Shown: piece by piece, positions 15,226 through 23,912 of the stretch
Layout of the letters: every line of letters begins with the position of its first letter
How positions within the stretch are numbered: the stretch's first letter is position 1
From: UBA10329 sp964500205
GTDB taxonomy: Bacteria; Bacteroidota; Bacteroidia; UBA10329
Reading direction: 5' to 3'
Length of the DNA: 64,000 bases
Assembly (NCBI GenBank): GCA_964500205.1
Contig: CAZCNS010000010.1
Location: forward strand, 1 to 64,000
The notes under the pieces: model-generated
What the model saw: only the letters and a program-made list of their open reading frames with translations
The model's database searches: none
Told to the model about the DNA's origin: nothing
Program-made: the position numbers and the translations under genes

Positions 15226-18108
15226 ATGCTTCAAGACCGCTTCATTGACCGCCATATCGGCCCCCGCCAGCAGGACGTGGAGGCCATGCTCCAAACCATC
15301 GGTGAGTCCACCATCGACTCGCTCATCAGCAAGACCATTCCCGCCTCCATCCGCCTGAAGAAGGAGTTGGACCTGCCAGAGGGGATGACCGAGGCCGAGT
15401 TCGCAGCCCACATCCGCGAGGTGGGCGCCAAGAACAAGCTCTACCGCAGCTACATCGGGTTGGGCTACTACGACTGCGTGATTCCGAACGTCATCAAGCG
15501 CAACGTGCTGGAGAACCCGGGGTGGTACACTGCCTACACGCCCTATCAGGCCGAGATCGCGCAGGGAAGGCTGGAGGCCCTGCTGAATTTCCAGACGATG
15601 ATCTGCGACCTCACGGGGCTGGAGATCGCCAACGCATCGCTGCTCGATGAGGCCACGGCCGCTGCCGAGGCGATGATCATGCTGTTCAACGCACGGTCAA
15701 GGGCGCAGGTGAAGGAGGGTGTGAGCAAATTCTTCGTCTCTGCCGACTGCTACCCGCAGACCATCGACCTGCTGCACACGCGCAGCACCCCGCTGGGCAT
15801 CGAGCTGGTGATAGGCGACCACGAGGAGGTGCATATCTCGGAGGAGTTCTTCGGGGCGTTGCTGCAATATCCATCTGTTAACGGGGAGGTAAAGCACCTC
15901 GCGGCATTCACCGAGAAAGTACACACAGTGGGCGCGAAAGTGGCCGTTGCGGCAGACATCATGAGCCTCGTGCTGCTGAAAAGCCCCGGCTCGTGGGGCG
16001 CGGACGTGGTGGTGGGCAGCAGCCAGCGTTTCGGGGTGCCGATGGGCTACGGTGGGCCGCACGCGGCATTCTTCGCCACGAAAGATGAGTTCAAACGCCT
16101 GATACCGGGCCGCATCATCGGGGTGAGCGAGGACAGCCAGGGGCTTCCCGCCCTGCGCATGGCGCTCCAGACCCGCGAGCAGCACATCAAGCGCGACAAG
16201 GCCACGAGCAACATCTGCACCGCGCAGGCGCTGCTGGCCATCATGGCGAGCATGTATGCGGTATATCACGGTCCCAAAGGTCTGCGGGGCATCGCGCAGC
16301 GCATTCACAGGAAGACAGCACTGCTGGCCGATGGTCTCAGCACTTTGGGCTACACCATCGCCCACGACAGCTACTTCGACACCATCCACATCATCCCTGC
16401 CAGCGGGGTGAACGTGACCGACATCCGCACTACGGCAGAGAAGGCGCACATCAACTTCCGCTATGTTGAGAACCGCAGCATCACCGTGAGCCTCGATGAG
16501 GCCACCACGCTGGTGCAGCTCAACGCAGTGCTGGACATCTTCGCCACCGTGGCGGGCAAAGCAGCCCCGGTCGTTGAGCACAAAGCAGTGGAGACAGGAA
16601 AGGATGCCATAGACAGCACATTCCTACGCACTGATGCAGTGCTGACGCATCCCGTTTTCAACTCCTACCATTCGGAGACGGACATGATGCGCTACATCAA
16701 GAAGCTCGAGAACCGCGACCTGTCGTTGGTACACAGCATGATCTCGCTCGGAAGCTGCACCATGAAGCTGAACGCTGCCAGCGAGCTGTATCCCATCAGC
16801 CTGCCTGAGTTCGCAAACATCCATCCGTTCGTGCCGCTGTACCAGACCGCTGGCTATCAGACGGTTTTCAATGAATTGGAGAAAGCACTCTGCGAGATCA
16901 CGGGCTTCGATGCCATCTCGTTCCAGCCCAACTCTGGCGCACAGGGCGAGTATGCGGGTCTGATGGTCATCGATCAGTATCACCGCAGCCGTGGCGAGGG
17001 GCACCGCAATGTGGCGCTCATCCCGTCATCGGCCCACGGTACCAACCCCGCTAGCGCAGTGATGGCGGGCATGGTGGTGGTGGTTACGAAGTGCGATGAG
17101 AATGGCAACATTGACGTGGACGACCTCCGCGCCAGGGCCGAGGAGCACAGCGCGAACCTTTCATGTCTCATGGTAACCTACCCCAGCACGCACGGGGTGT
17201 TCGAAGAGAGCATTCAGGAGATCACGGCTCTCATCCATTCGCATGGCGGGCAGGTGTATATGGACGGGGCGAACATGAATGCGCAGGTGGGCCTGACCAG
17301 TCCCGGCAACATCGGTGCGGACGTGTGTCACCTGAACCTGCACAAGACCTTCGCCATTCCGCACGGAGGCGGTGGTCCGGGCGTGGGCCCCATCGGTGTG
17401 GCGAAGCACCTCACTCCGTTCCTGCCGGGCCACGCGCTGGTGCAGACAGGAGGTGCGCAACCCATCACAGCCGTGTCTGCCGCGCCATGGGGCAGTGCGC
17501 TCATCCTGCTCATCTCCTACGCTTATGTGAAGATGCTGGGCGCGGAGGGTGTGAAACGCAGCACTGAGATCGCCATCCTCAACGCCAACTATCTGAAGAA
17601 GAAGCTGGAGGGCCATTACCCAGTGCTTTACACAGGGAAGAACGATACGGTGGCCCACGAGATGATCCTCGACTGCCGCGACTTCAAGAAGGCGGGCATC
17701 GAGGCTACGGACATCGCCAAGCGATTGATGGACTACGGCTACCATGCGCCAACGGTGGCATTCCCAGTGGCAGGCACGCTGATGGTGGAACCGACCGAGA
17801 GCGAGAGCAAGGCCGAGCTGGACAAATTCGTCAGCGCGATGGTGAGCATCCGAAAAGAGATATCAGAAGTGGAACTGGGCTTGGCCGATGCCGAGGATAA
17901 CGTGCTGCACAACGCCCCGCACACCTCGCGGATGGTCGTCACCTCAGACTGGAACCACAGCTACACCCGCGAGAAGGCGGCATTCCCGCTGCCCTACGTG
18001 GCCGAGGCGAAGTTCTGGCCATCCGTGGGTCGCGTGGACAACGCCCGTGGCGACAGGAACCTGATCTGTACTTGTCCGAGTGTGGAGGAGTTTATGGAGG
18101 TGGTGTGA
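15226..18108 (+). CDS. gcvP: Glycine dehydrogenase (decarboxylating), P-protein
   Basis: 960 residues from the ATG at 15226 (MLQDRFIDRHIGPRQQDVE), the standard N-terminus; the earlier in-frame ATG at 15136 adds 30 unrelated residues. P-protein of the glycine cleavage system: it decarboxylates glycine on PLP and passes the aminomethyl group to the lipoyl H-protein. Fused N- and C-terminal halves as in most aerobic bacteria; the PLP lysine is K707 in LNLHKTFAIPHGGGGPG, followed by the glycine-rich loop. gcvT and gcvH are not adjacent. A TAATTTCG promoter-like element lies about 25 bases upstream of the start. Confidence 0.97.
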   Translation: MLQDRFIDRHIGPRQQDVEAMLQTIGESTIDSLISKTIPASIRLKKELDLPEGMTEAEFAAHIREVGAKNKLYRSYIGLGYYDCVIPNVIKRNVLENPGWYTAYTPYQAEIAQGRLEALLNFQTMICDLTGLEIANASLLDEATAAAEAMIMLFNARSRAQVKEGVSKFFVSADCYPQTIDLLHTRSTPLGIELVIGDHEEVHISEEFFGALLQYPSVNGEVKHLAAFTEKVHTVGAKVAVAADIMSLVLLKSPGSWGADVVVGSSQRFGVPMGYGGPHAAFFATKDEFKRLIPGRIIGVSEDSQGLPALRMALQTREQHIKRDKATSNICTAQALLAIMASMYAVYHGPKGLRGIAQRIHRKTALLADGLSTLGYTIAHDSYFDTIHIIPASGVNVTDIRTTAEKAHINFRYVENRSITVSLDEATTLVQLNAVLDIFATVAGKAAPVVEHKAVETGKDAIDSTFLRTDAVLTHPVFNSYHSETDMMRYIKKLENRDLSLVHSMISLGSCTMKLNAASELYPISLPEFANIHPFVPLYQTAGYQTVFNELEKALCEITGFDAISFQPNSGAQGEYAGLMVIDQYHRSRGEGHRNVALIPSSAHGTNPASAVMAGMVVVVTKCDENGNIDVDDLRARAEEHSANLSCLMVTYPSTHGVFEESIQEITALIHSHGGQVYMDGANMNAQVGLTSPGNIGADVCHLNLHKTFAIPHGGGGPGVGPIGVAKHLTPFLPGHALVQTGGAQPITAVSAAPWGSALILLISYAYVKMLGAEGVKRSTEIAILNANYLKKKLEGHYPVLYTGKNDTVAHEMILDCRDFKKAGIEATDIAKRLMDYGYHAPTVAFPVAGTLMVEPTESESKAELDKFVSAMVSIRKEISEVELGLADAEDNVLHNAPHTSRMVVTSDWNHSYTREKAAFPLPYVAEAKFWPSVGRVDNARGDRNLICTCPSVEEFMEVV

Positions 18109-18163
18109 TTTGATCTTCCGACCGTCATCGCTCTGCCTACCTTAGCGGCTCGCTCGCAGCTGA

Positions 18164-18985
18164 ATGGAGAAAAAAACGGTGGAAGTAGGTGGAATCCGCT
18201 GGTCATATGTGGAGACCAACCCGCAATCAGATAGTCTGTGGGTCACTTTTCACGGCTACGGACAGGATGGCGAGATAATGGCGGCTTTCATGGATGCTCT
18301 CGTGCCAAGCAAGCGCACGGTGAACATTGACCTGCCATACCACGGACAGACCGTCTGCCAGCAAGAGTCTTTGAGTCCGAACGACCTTAGCGAATTGGTC
18401 ATGGCACTGATGAAAGAGCGGAAAGCTGACCGCTGCTCCGTGCTTGCCTACAGTCTGGGAGGAAAGAGCGCTCTGAAATTGGTGGAGCTGATGCCGGGGA
18501 AAATAGACCGTGTTGTGGTGATGGCCCCTGACGGTCTGTGGGTGAACCCGTTATACCACTTCACGGTCAACACACACGTGGGACGCTGGCTCTACGGTCG
18601 CGTTGCAGAGGACCCGCGCCTGCTCTTGAGCGGAACAAGGACTCTCAGACGGTCGGGCATCCTCAACCCGAAAGTGGAAAGGTTCATACGCGCCAATCTG
18701 CACTCCAAGGAGAGCCGACAGATGGTCATGAAGGTGTGGAAGAGTTTCCGAAACATCATCCCGGACCTCAGCAAGGTGAGATCCCATGCGCAACGCTATG
18801 CCATTGAGATTCTGCTGATAGTAGGCCGTCACGACAAGATCATCCGGCCTGAACTGTCGAAACGTCTCGACAAAGGGACAACCGAGCATATCCGCACGCA
18901 TGTCCTCGACCGGGGACATGACCTTGTGAATTTAGATGTGGCCCAAGAGCTGAGGGCTTTGCTTCCAAGGTCGCCACTAACTTAG
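18164..18985 (+). CDS. Alpha/beta hydrolase
   Basis: 273 residues without signal peptide. Alpha/beta-hydrolase fold: oxyanion-hole loop FHGYGQDG (29-36), nucleophile elbow AYSLGG with S97, candidate acid in VGRHDKII (D about 223) and catalytic His in RGHDLVNL (about 252). Substrate unknown. A TACCTTAG element (18138-18145) precedes the ATG by 18 bases. The exosortase gene begins only six bases after its stop codon, so the two are likely co-transcribed; the functional link is not obvious, since exosortase partners are normally glycosyltransferases or sorted proteins. Confidence 0.8.
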   Translation: MEKKTVEVGGIRWSYVETNPQSDSLWVTFHGYGQDGEIMAAFMDALVPSKRTVNIDLPYHGQTVCQQESLSPNDLSELVMALMKERKADRCSVLAYSLGGKSALKLVELMPGKIDRVVVMAPDGLWVNPLYHFTVNTHVGRWLYGRVAEDPRLLLSGTRTLRRSGILNPKVERFIRANLHSKESRQMVMKVWKSFRNIIPDLSKVRSHAQRYAIEILLIVGRHDKIIRPELSKRLDKGTTEHIRTHVLDRGHDLVNLDVAQELRALLPRSPLT

Positions 18986-18991
18986 CCAGCC

Positions 18992-19522
18992 ATGACACTG
19001 ACCGACAATCAACGTGTGCTGGTGCGCTTTCTCGTCACCATGGGTGTGCTCACTGCGTTGTATTATCTCTGGTTCGTGCCCAGGGCCTGGACACTGCCTG
19101 TCATCGGCCCCAATTACAGCCGTTTTATCCATTACAGCATGCTTGCTGTCACGGAAGGCAGCGTGTTCCTCCTGAGCCTTATAGGCCATCAGGCTGAGAC
19201 ATTCGACCTGAGGAACATCGACCTGTACGACTCGCACATCAATATCCACATCCGCAACTATTGCTTGGGAGTGGACATGACCGCCATGTTCACTGCGCTG
19301 GTAATCTCCTTCCCCGGACCTTGGTTACACCGCTTGTGGTTCATCCCTGCGGGGGTCATCGGCATCATAGCCATCAACATGCTGCGTGTGACCGCACTCT
19401 GCCTCACGACCATTCATGCCGGACACGAGCAGTTCTTCGAACATCACAACGCCTTCAACACCGTGACCACCCTCTTCATCTTCCTGATGTTCGTGCTGTG
19501 GGTGCGGATGTCTCAGAGGTGA
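18992..19522 (+). CDS. Exosortase/archaeosortase-family protein
   Basis: 176 residues with about five to six membrane segments. The catalytic triad of the exosortase/archaeosortase superfamily is present: C91 in NYCLGVDMTAM, R132 in INMLRVTAL, and H151/H152 in FFEHHNAFN. These enzymes are thought to cut PEP-CTERM-like C-terminal sorting signals and transfer the protein to a surface glycolipid or polymer. The protein is short compared with full exosortases (about 280) and near the size of dedicated Bacteroidota forms. No PEP-CTERM-type substrate is visible in this window. Its stop codon directly abuts the end of the convergent luxR-like gene. Confidence 0.82.
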   Translation: MTLTDNQRVLVRFLVTMGVLTALYYLWFVPRAWTLPVIGPNYSRFIHYSMLAVTEGSVFLLSLIGHQAETFDLRNIDLYDSHINIHIRNYCLGVDMTAMFTALVISFPGPWLHRLWFIPAGVIGIIAINMLRVTALCLTTIHAGHEQFFEHHNAFNTVTTLFIFLMFVLWVRMSQR

Positions 19523-19741
19523 TCAGATCACCCGCTCGGTCATGGCCAGTCTGACGAGCTCTGTGCAGTTGGAGCAGCGCGAGCGTGCCAACATGCTCTT
19601 GCGGTGGTTGGCCACGGTGTGAAAGCTGATGCACAGGCGGTCGGCTATCTCGTGATTGGTAAGGCCCAGCGACATCAGGTTCAACACTTCCCTCTCTCTA
19701 GCTGACAATACGGTGGCGGTTTTTTGGCTGGTGGTATTCAT
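19523..19741 (-). CDS. Solitary LuxR-type helix-turn-helix protein
   Basis: 72 residues from the ATG at 19741. Practically the whole protein is a LuxR/GerE DNA-binding domain: LSAREREVLNLMSLGLTNHEIADRLCISFHTVANHRKSMLAR (about 12-53), with T-V-A-N-H-R as recognition helix. No receiver or sensor domain precedes it, so activity would have to be set by its amount or by a partner. It contains two Cys four residues apart (RCSNC, about 55-59). It lies downstream of two TPR genes on the same strand, separated from the nearer one by a strong hairpin. Zero-base gap to the convergent exosortase. Confidence 0.78.
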   Translation of the reverse strand: MNTTSQKTATVLSAREREVLNLMSLGLTNHEIADRLCISFHTVANHRKSMLARSRCSNCTELVRLAMTERVI

Positions 19742-19791
19742 TTTGCAGTATGATGTTGGTTTAAGATTATTTGAAAGCCTTACACGTGAAT

Positions 19792-19818
19792 GGGGTCTCC
19801 GCAGCTTGCGAAGACCCC
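19792..19818. promoter_or_regulatory. Strong stem-loop between TPR gene and luxR-like gene
   Basis: GGGGTCT (19792-19798) pairs with AGACCCC (19812-19818), with an inner CGCA/TGCG stem (19800-19803 with 19807-19810) and a 3-base loop. On the minus strand it lies just after the TPR gene stop and before the luxR-like start, without a T-tract, so it could be a processing or attenuation structure rather than a classical terminator. Confidence 0.5.
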
Positions 19819-19842
19819 TGCCACTTGCCGACAGTGCATTGT

Positions 19843-20361
19843 TCACTTGAGCATGGCCAATTGGCCCGTGCGGTCACCATTCCGCAGCTCAGTTATCCGA
19901 GCGATTACCTCAGACTTATGTTCTTTCGGGGCCATCGCAATGGTTGTCATGTAAGTGCGGTAGGCGTAAATGGCCTCCTTGTTTCTTCCTGCCAATGCAA
20001 GGGATTCCCCGAGATGAAGCCATACCGTGCGGGGTGCAGTTGAATCTGTCGGGTCGCCATGCCTGTGGGCAGGGTCATAGTTGAGCGCTGCCTGGGCAAG
20101 CAGCCGCTGCACCTGCTGCGTTTCGAGGCTACCAGTGCGCAGCCCCACCATTCCGAGCAGATAGGCCACGTGGTCGTTCTCTGGCCGTGCCCTATTAAGG
20201 TATTCCAACTTCTGCAGTGCGAGGCGATCCTGACCAGAAAGCAATGCCTCATAAGCCTCGCTGCATGTGCGGTGAAAACGATGGTCGCTCAGTTGTGCGC
20301 TGGCCTCAAAACCATTGATGATTAAAAGAGCTGTCGCGATGATGTTGGTGATGGTTTTCAT
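19843..20361 (-). CDS. Secreted TPR-like protein
   Basis: 172 residues. N-terminal signal peptide (MKTITNIIATALLIINGFEASAQ). The rest is helical with TPR-like repeats: LLSGQDRLALQKLEYLNRARPENDHVAYLLGM (about 41-72) and WLHLGESLALAGRNKEAIYAYRTYM (about 113-137). It resembles the next gene upstream in repeat pattern (AYLLG..., A-x-Y-x-x-Y). Probably a periplasmic interaction module of unknown role. It belongs to a minus-strand set with the second TPR gene (52 bases away) and the luxR-like gene. Confidence 0.65.
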   Translation of the reverse strand: MKTITNIIATALLIINGFEASAQLSDHRFHRTCSEAYEALLSGQDRLALQKLEYLNRARPENDHVAYLLGMVGLRTGSLETQQVQRLLAQAALNYDPAHRHGDPTDSTAPRTVWLHLGESLALAGRNKEAIYAYRTYMTTIAMAPKEHKSEVIARITELRNGDRTGQLAMLK

Positions 20362-20413
20362 GATTTCCGGTTTTTGATGGTTTGTGATGATTGATGAGTA
20401 TTTAAAAATTTGA

Positions 20414-21067
20414 TTATCTGTTTGTTAATACCAGCGGCTGGTCTCCGACTTGCGCCACGTTCCTGAGTGAATCGATCTTGCGCTGAATGATGCCGACCAC
20501 CCGGTCTGAGAGATCCGTCATCTCACTTTGCGCCACTACCTGGAGGTAACGCTCGTAGGCATCTGCTGCAGCGATGGCCCAGCCCGAGGACTCAAGTGCG
20601 CTGCCAAGCAGGTAGTGCGCTTTTATCGGAACTTCAGCATCTCTTGCTAGACTTGGTCCGGCATGTTCACCGACCCGCGCGATACACTTCGACAGATGGC
20701 CGATGGCCTCCTCCATTGCTTCCTCCAACTGCATGGTGCAGATACCGAGCAGATAGGATATGTACGCGCTTTCAGGGTGCCTCACCGCCAAGGCGCGGAG
20801 CTTACGTGCAGCCTCCTCAAACCTGCCGTTGTCCAAATCGAGCACCGCATGCTGAAGCACGGTCTCGTCAGATATTCCGTCACGGTTGCTGGCCGATGCC
20901 ACTGCTATGCCGAGCATCAGCAGCATGAAGATCAGTATCAAACGATTCAGCGCATTGTTGCTGATGCCATCATCGGTGCCGACACGGGGTTTACCTCTTT
21001 CGGATGCAGGATCGATTTTCATGCTTGGGGTCTTTGAATTGTTGAGTGTGAGCATTGCGTTTTTCAT
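20414..21067 (-). CDS. TPR-like membrane-anchored protein
   Basis: 217 residues. A cytoplasmic N-terminal tail of about 40 residues is followed by one hydrophobic segment (LILIFMLLMLGIAVASA, about 43-59) and then TPR-like helices: ETVLQHAVLDLDNGRFEEAARKLRAL, SAYISYLLGICTMQLEEAMEEAIGHL and AHYLLGSALESSGWAIAAADAYERYL. The anchor position suggests a type II orientation with the TPR part in the periplasm. Other in-frame starts exist at 21055 and 21022. Likely paralogous to its downstream neighbour. Function unknown. Confidence 0.62.
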   Translation of the reverse strand: MKNAMLTLNNSKTPSMKIDPASERGKPRVGTDDGISNNALNRLILIFMLLMLGIAVASASNRDGISDETVLQHAVLDLDNGRFEEAARKLRALAVRHPESAYISYLLGICTMQLEEAMEEAIGHLSKCIARVGEHAGPSLARDAEVPIKAHYLLGSALESSGWAIAAADAYERYLQVVAQSEMTDLSDRVVGIIQRKIDSLRNVAQVGDQPLVLTNR

Positions 21068-21196
21068 GACTCAGTTTTTAATGGTTGATGAACAGGTTGT
21101 CTTTCGTTTATCCGATGTCAGGTACCGTGACCATTGGATTCGGGGACAAAGGTGTCGGGGTGGGTAAGCCGAATCCTAACCAACTTTTTGCCCGAA

Positions 21197-21214
21197 TTAG
21201 TAGGTCTGAGGGGT
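21197..21214 (+). repeat. 18-bp imperfect repeat, copy 1
   Basis: TTAGTAGGTCTGAGGGGT, which recurs with two changes at 21300-21317 as TTAGTAGTTCTGACGGGT. Both lie in the 286-base spacer between the divergent TPR gene and the helical-protein gene, so they are candidate operator sites. Confidence 0.6.
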
Positions 21215-21280
21215 AAAAACGCTCTTGAACCGCATCACAATTCAGTACTTAACTTGTTTACATATAATAATTTAACGATG

Positions 21281-21317
21281 AACTACTAACCCGAATCGGT
21301 TAGTAGTTCTGACGGGT
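21281..21317 (+). promoter_or_regulatory. Perfect 11-bp inverted repeat overlapping 18-bp repeat copy 2
   Basis: AACTACTAACC (21281-21291) and GGTTAGTAGTT (21298-21308) form a perfect stem with loop CGAATC. The right arm overlaps the second copy of the 18-base repeat (21300-21317). Next come TGTTTTTT and, at 21329-21336, TATCTTGG (near-consensus -7 element). It could be an operator or, less likely, a terminator-like hairpin. Confidence 0.6.
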
Positions 21318-21353
21318 GTTTTTTGGTCTATCTTGGCCCGAAATCGACCTCTT

Positions 21354-22841
21354 ATGAAGGCCCCTGATGACATCTATGACCTGGTGTGCTCGCTCTCTGC
21401 GGCCGAGAAGCGCTATTTGAAGATCCAGCTCACTAAGGGAACCGGAAAGGCCAGCAACTCAATGGTGCTGTTCGAGGCAATAGACACCTTGGAGGAGTAC
21501 GATGAGGAAAAACTGAAGAAGAAGCTCAAGAAATCATCGTTCGTCAAATATCTCTCGGCAGAAAAGGCCAACCTCTACGATGCCATTATGCGGGCCATGC
21601 GGTCCTTTCATGCCGACCGAACCATAGACACGCGCATTGTCGAGCTGCTACAGGAGGAGCGGTTTCTGCGAGAAAAAGGGCTTAACGGACTCCGTGGCAA
21701 GACACTCGATAAGGCCGAAGTGTTGGCACGCAAGTACGAGCGATTCTCTTACCTCAGCGAGGTGCTTCAGGCGCAAAACGAACTCATTACAGAGTTTGAG
21801 GACAAGAAACTGAGTGATGGGATCAATACCAAAGTGGCCGAGATGGAGGAGCTGAGTGCCGTGAGAAGCCTGTTTGACCGATTGCTGGCCATCAATGCGG
21901 AAGTTTTCATGACCGTCCGATCTGGGGCTGACCTCAAGAACCCCAGCAATCGCACCCACATCGACACCTTGGCCAGCGAGGTCAGGGCAAGTGAGCACCG
22001 CCTTGGGGAATCATTCCGGTTGCAGCGACTCTTCCATTCCACCTTGGGATACTACAATGGGGCGATTGGGGAGCTTGAGGAACGAATGCGTCACAGCAGC
22101 GGCATTGTACGACTCTTTGAGGATTATCCACATATGCAGAAGGAAGAGTCTCAACTCTACAAGACAGCGCTTGCCAACTACTTGGCCAACGCGCATGCCA
22201 TCAGCGACTATTCTCGGTTTGAGGAGGTGCTTAACACCCTGCGGTCGCTACCTGCGGACAGCTATTATGCAGAGGGCGAGGTTTTTCAGAACGTATATTT
22301 TCTCTCTCACCTCTATTACATCAACAACGGCCGTTTCGAGGATGCCGCAGACCTTGTGCCCCAGATAAAACAGGGGCTTGAGACCTTCGCCCGGAAGATC
22401 AACCGCTCCCGTGAGCTGAGCTTCAAGTACAACATCATGGTCATGTACTTCCTCATGCACCGCTTCCACGAGGCGCGGGAATGGAGCGAGATGCTGCTGG
22501 AAGAGAAATCGGACATACGGCAGGACCTGCAGACGGCCAACCGCATCCTCTACCCTGTAATCTGCTTCGAGTTGGGCAAGTTCGACCTCATGGAAAGCAT
22601 CACACGGTCCGCATACCGCTATCTGCTCGGCCAGCAACGGCTGCATGCCTTCGAGCGGCTCGTCATCCGCTACCTCCAGTCCATGCCGTTCAGCAATGAT
22701 GCCGTGGATTTCACGAAGAAACTGGGTGGGTTCAGCTCAGAATTGAAAACCCTCACAGAAAAACGTGCGGTCGGGTTTGAGGAAATGACCCTCTGGATCC
22801 GCTCCAGACAATCAGGGAAGCTGATGAGGGAGTTAATATGA
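21354..22841 (+). CDS. Conserved helical protein of unknown function
   Basis: 495 residues from the ATG at 21354, which lies 17 bases after a TATCTTGG promoter element; the earlier TTG at 21333 falls inside that element. No signal peptide or membrane segment. The N-terminus (DDIYDLVCSLSAAEKRYLKI) followed by the EEYDEEKLKKKLKK and ANLYDAIMRAMRSFHADRTID blocks is a pattern I associate with a Bacteroidota-specific family of about 500-residue, entirely alpha-helical, TPR-like cytoplasmic proteins. No enzymatic motif is visible. Its last nine bases overlap the convergent pentein-like gene. Confidence 0.7.
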   Translation: MKAPDDIYDLVCSLSAAEKRYLKIQLTKGTGKASNSMVLFEAIDTLEEYDEEKLKKKLKKSSFVKYLSAEKANLYDAIMRAMRSFHADRTIDTRIVELLQEERFLREKGLNGLRGKTLDKAEVLARKYERFSYLSEVLQAQNELITEFEDKKLSDGINTKVAEMEELSAVRSLFDRLLAINAEVFMTVRSGADLKNPSNRTHIDTLASEVRASEHRLGESFRLQRLFHSTLGYYNGAIGELEERMRHSSGIVRLFEDYPHMQKEESQLYKTALANYLANAHAISDYSRFEEVLNTLRSLPADSYYAEGEVFQNVYFLSHLYYINNGRFEDAADLVPQIKQGLETFARKINRSRELSFKYNIMVMYFLMHRFHEAREWSEMLLEEKSDIRQDLQTANRILYPVICFELGKFDLMESITRSAYRYLLGQQRLHAFERLVIRYLQSMPFSNDAVDFTKKLGGFSSELKTLTEKRAVGFEEMTLWIRSRQSGKLMRELI

Positions 22842-23855
22842 GCGGTGGAGTACCTTGACTTTACATCTCAATGATGCGGTTCGGTCTCCATCAATCTCGA
22901 ATCCCGGAATATCCACCACTTCGATTCCTTGATCTTGGAGAACACTCCTATTACTATCCTGAATCTCAAGAAGTCTTGGCCAATCGTTCTCAGACATGGC
23001 ACTCCGCTCAGAGTAACAGGGCATCCAGTAGCGGGTTATACCATCAACATTCTCTACCAGTCCGTTAGCATGACACCAATACTGCTCTAATCTTGTATTA
23101 CCGTAATAAACAGGCAGCTGAATGCGGATTGGATCAGGGGTGATCCCGATGGCCCGAAGATCCCGGGTCAGATTATCCAGTGTGTCTCCGAACCTTTTTT
23201 CAAGGGCTCCTAAGCTGTCAACTACCCTATTGCCAGAAAACAGACAAGCGTTATCAGGAAGGGCGAAAACAAATCTGAGTGTCTGGCCATCGAAGCTCAT
23301 TGGACAAAAGAACATATCGGTGTGATATGCAGGCTGGTAACTGCTGTTGCTTCGATGGTCATCTGAGCCTGAATGTGACGAACCAATCCAAATCACTTTA
23401 CCAGCATTAGGGCTACCCAACACGTGTTGTAGGATATCTGATTCGGATTGATGCTTGGCAGAATCGTCCTTTCCGATGAACACCAGATACCCGCAAACGT
23501 GCATGTTGCCCCCCTCTATGGGGAAATACTCGTCATTAGCAGCCCATTTAATGGAATCACTTTCGGGGACATTGTTTCTGTAAAATGCCGAATACCAATC
23601 AGAACCCGAAGGATAATTTACCGAAAGCACACTAAATGAACCTGCATTTCTTACCGTTAATCGGTCTTGAGGATATACTGGCATTTGACGTCTGCCGTAC
23701 CTCGACCTCAGATTATCACTCAGTGTCATCACAGAATTTGACGGAAGCGAGTGGAGAATGGATAGTGAACCAATAGAATTGCGCTCCTCCTGAATCAATA
23801 GAGTATCAATCCCCCCATCAGTATCTGAGAGAAAAGGATTCAGCACACAACTCAT
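22833..23855 (-). CDS. Pentein-fold protein, PAD/agmatine deiminase-like
   Basis: 340 residues. I assign it to the guanidino-modifying (PAD/agmatine deiminase) superfamily from three motifs in order: FPIEGGNMHVCGYLVFIGKD (EGGN, about 111-130), YHTDMFF (H-x-D, about 178-184) and a C-terminal SLRCKVKVLHR with Cys at about 332, preceded by the NGLVENVDGITRYWMPCY block (about 265-282) that matches the N-x-L-V-E ... W-x-P strand of the family. Such enzymes hydrolyse or transfer guanidino groups. There is no signal peptide and the N-terminus may be shortened, because stop codons lie close upstream. AT-richer than its surroundings. Possibly co-transcribed with the lipoprotein gene 57 bases upstream. 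Confidence 0.55.
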   Translation of the reverse strand: MSCVLNPFLSDTDGGIDTLLIQEERNSIGSLSILHSLPSNSVMTLSDNLRSRYGRRQMPVYPQDRLTVRNAGSFSVLSVNYPSGSDWYSAFYRNNVPESDSIKWAANDEYFPIEGGNMHVCGYLVFIGKDDSAKHQSESDILQHVLGSPNAGKVIWIGSSHSGSDDHRSNSSYQPAYHTDMFFCPMSFDGQTLRFVFALPDNACLFSGNRVVDSLGALEKRFGDTLDNLTRDLRAIGITPDPIRIQLPVYYGNTRLEQYWCHANGLVENVDGITRYWMPCYSERSAMSENDWPRLLEIQDSNRSVLQDQGIEVVDIPGFEIDGDRTASLRCKVKVLHRSY

Positions 23856-23912
23856 TCTATGAGGATTATCAGAAGAATTTATTCAGTACATGACTACTCC
23901 GTCAGAAATGTC

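Noticed and set aside
15697..16581. 294-codon minus-strand frame within gcvP
   Set aside because: No motif, odd composition, and lies entirely inside a clear glycine dehydrogenase.
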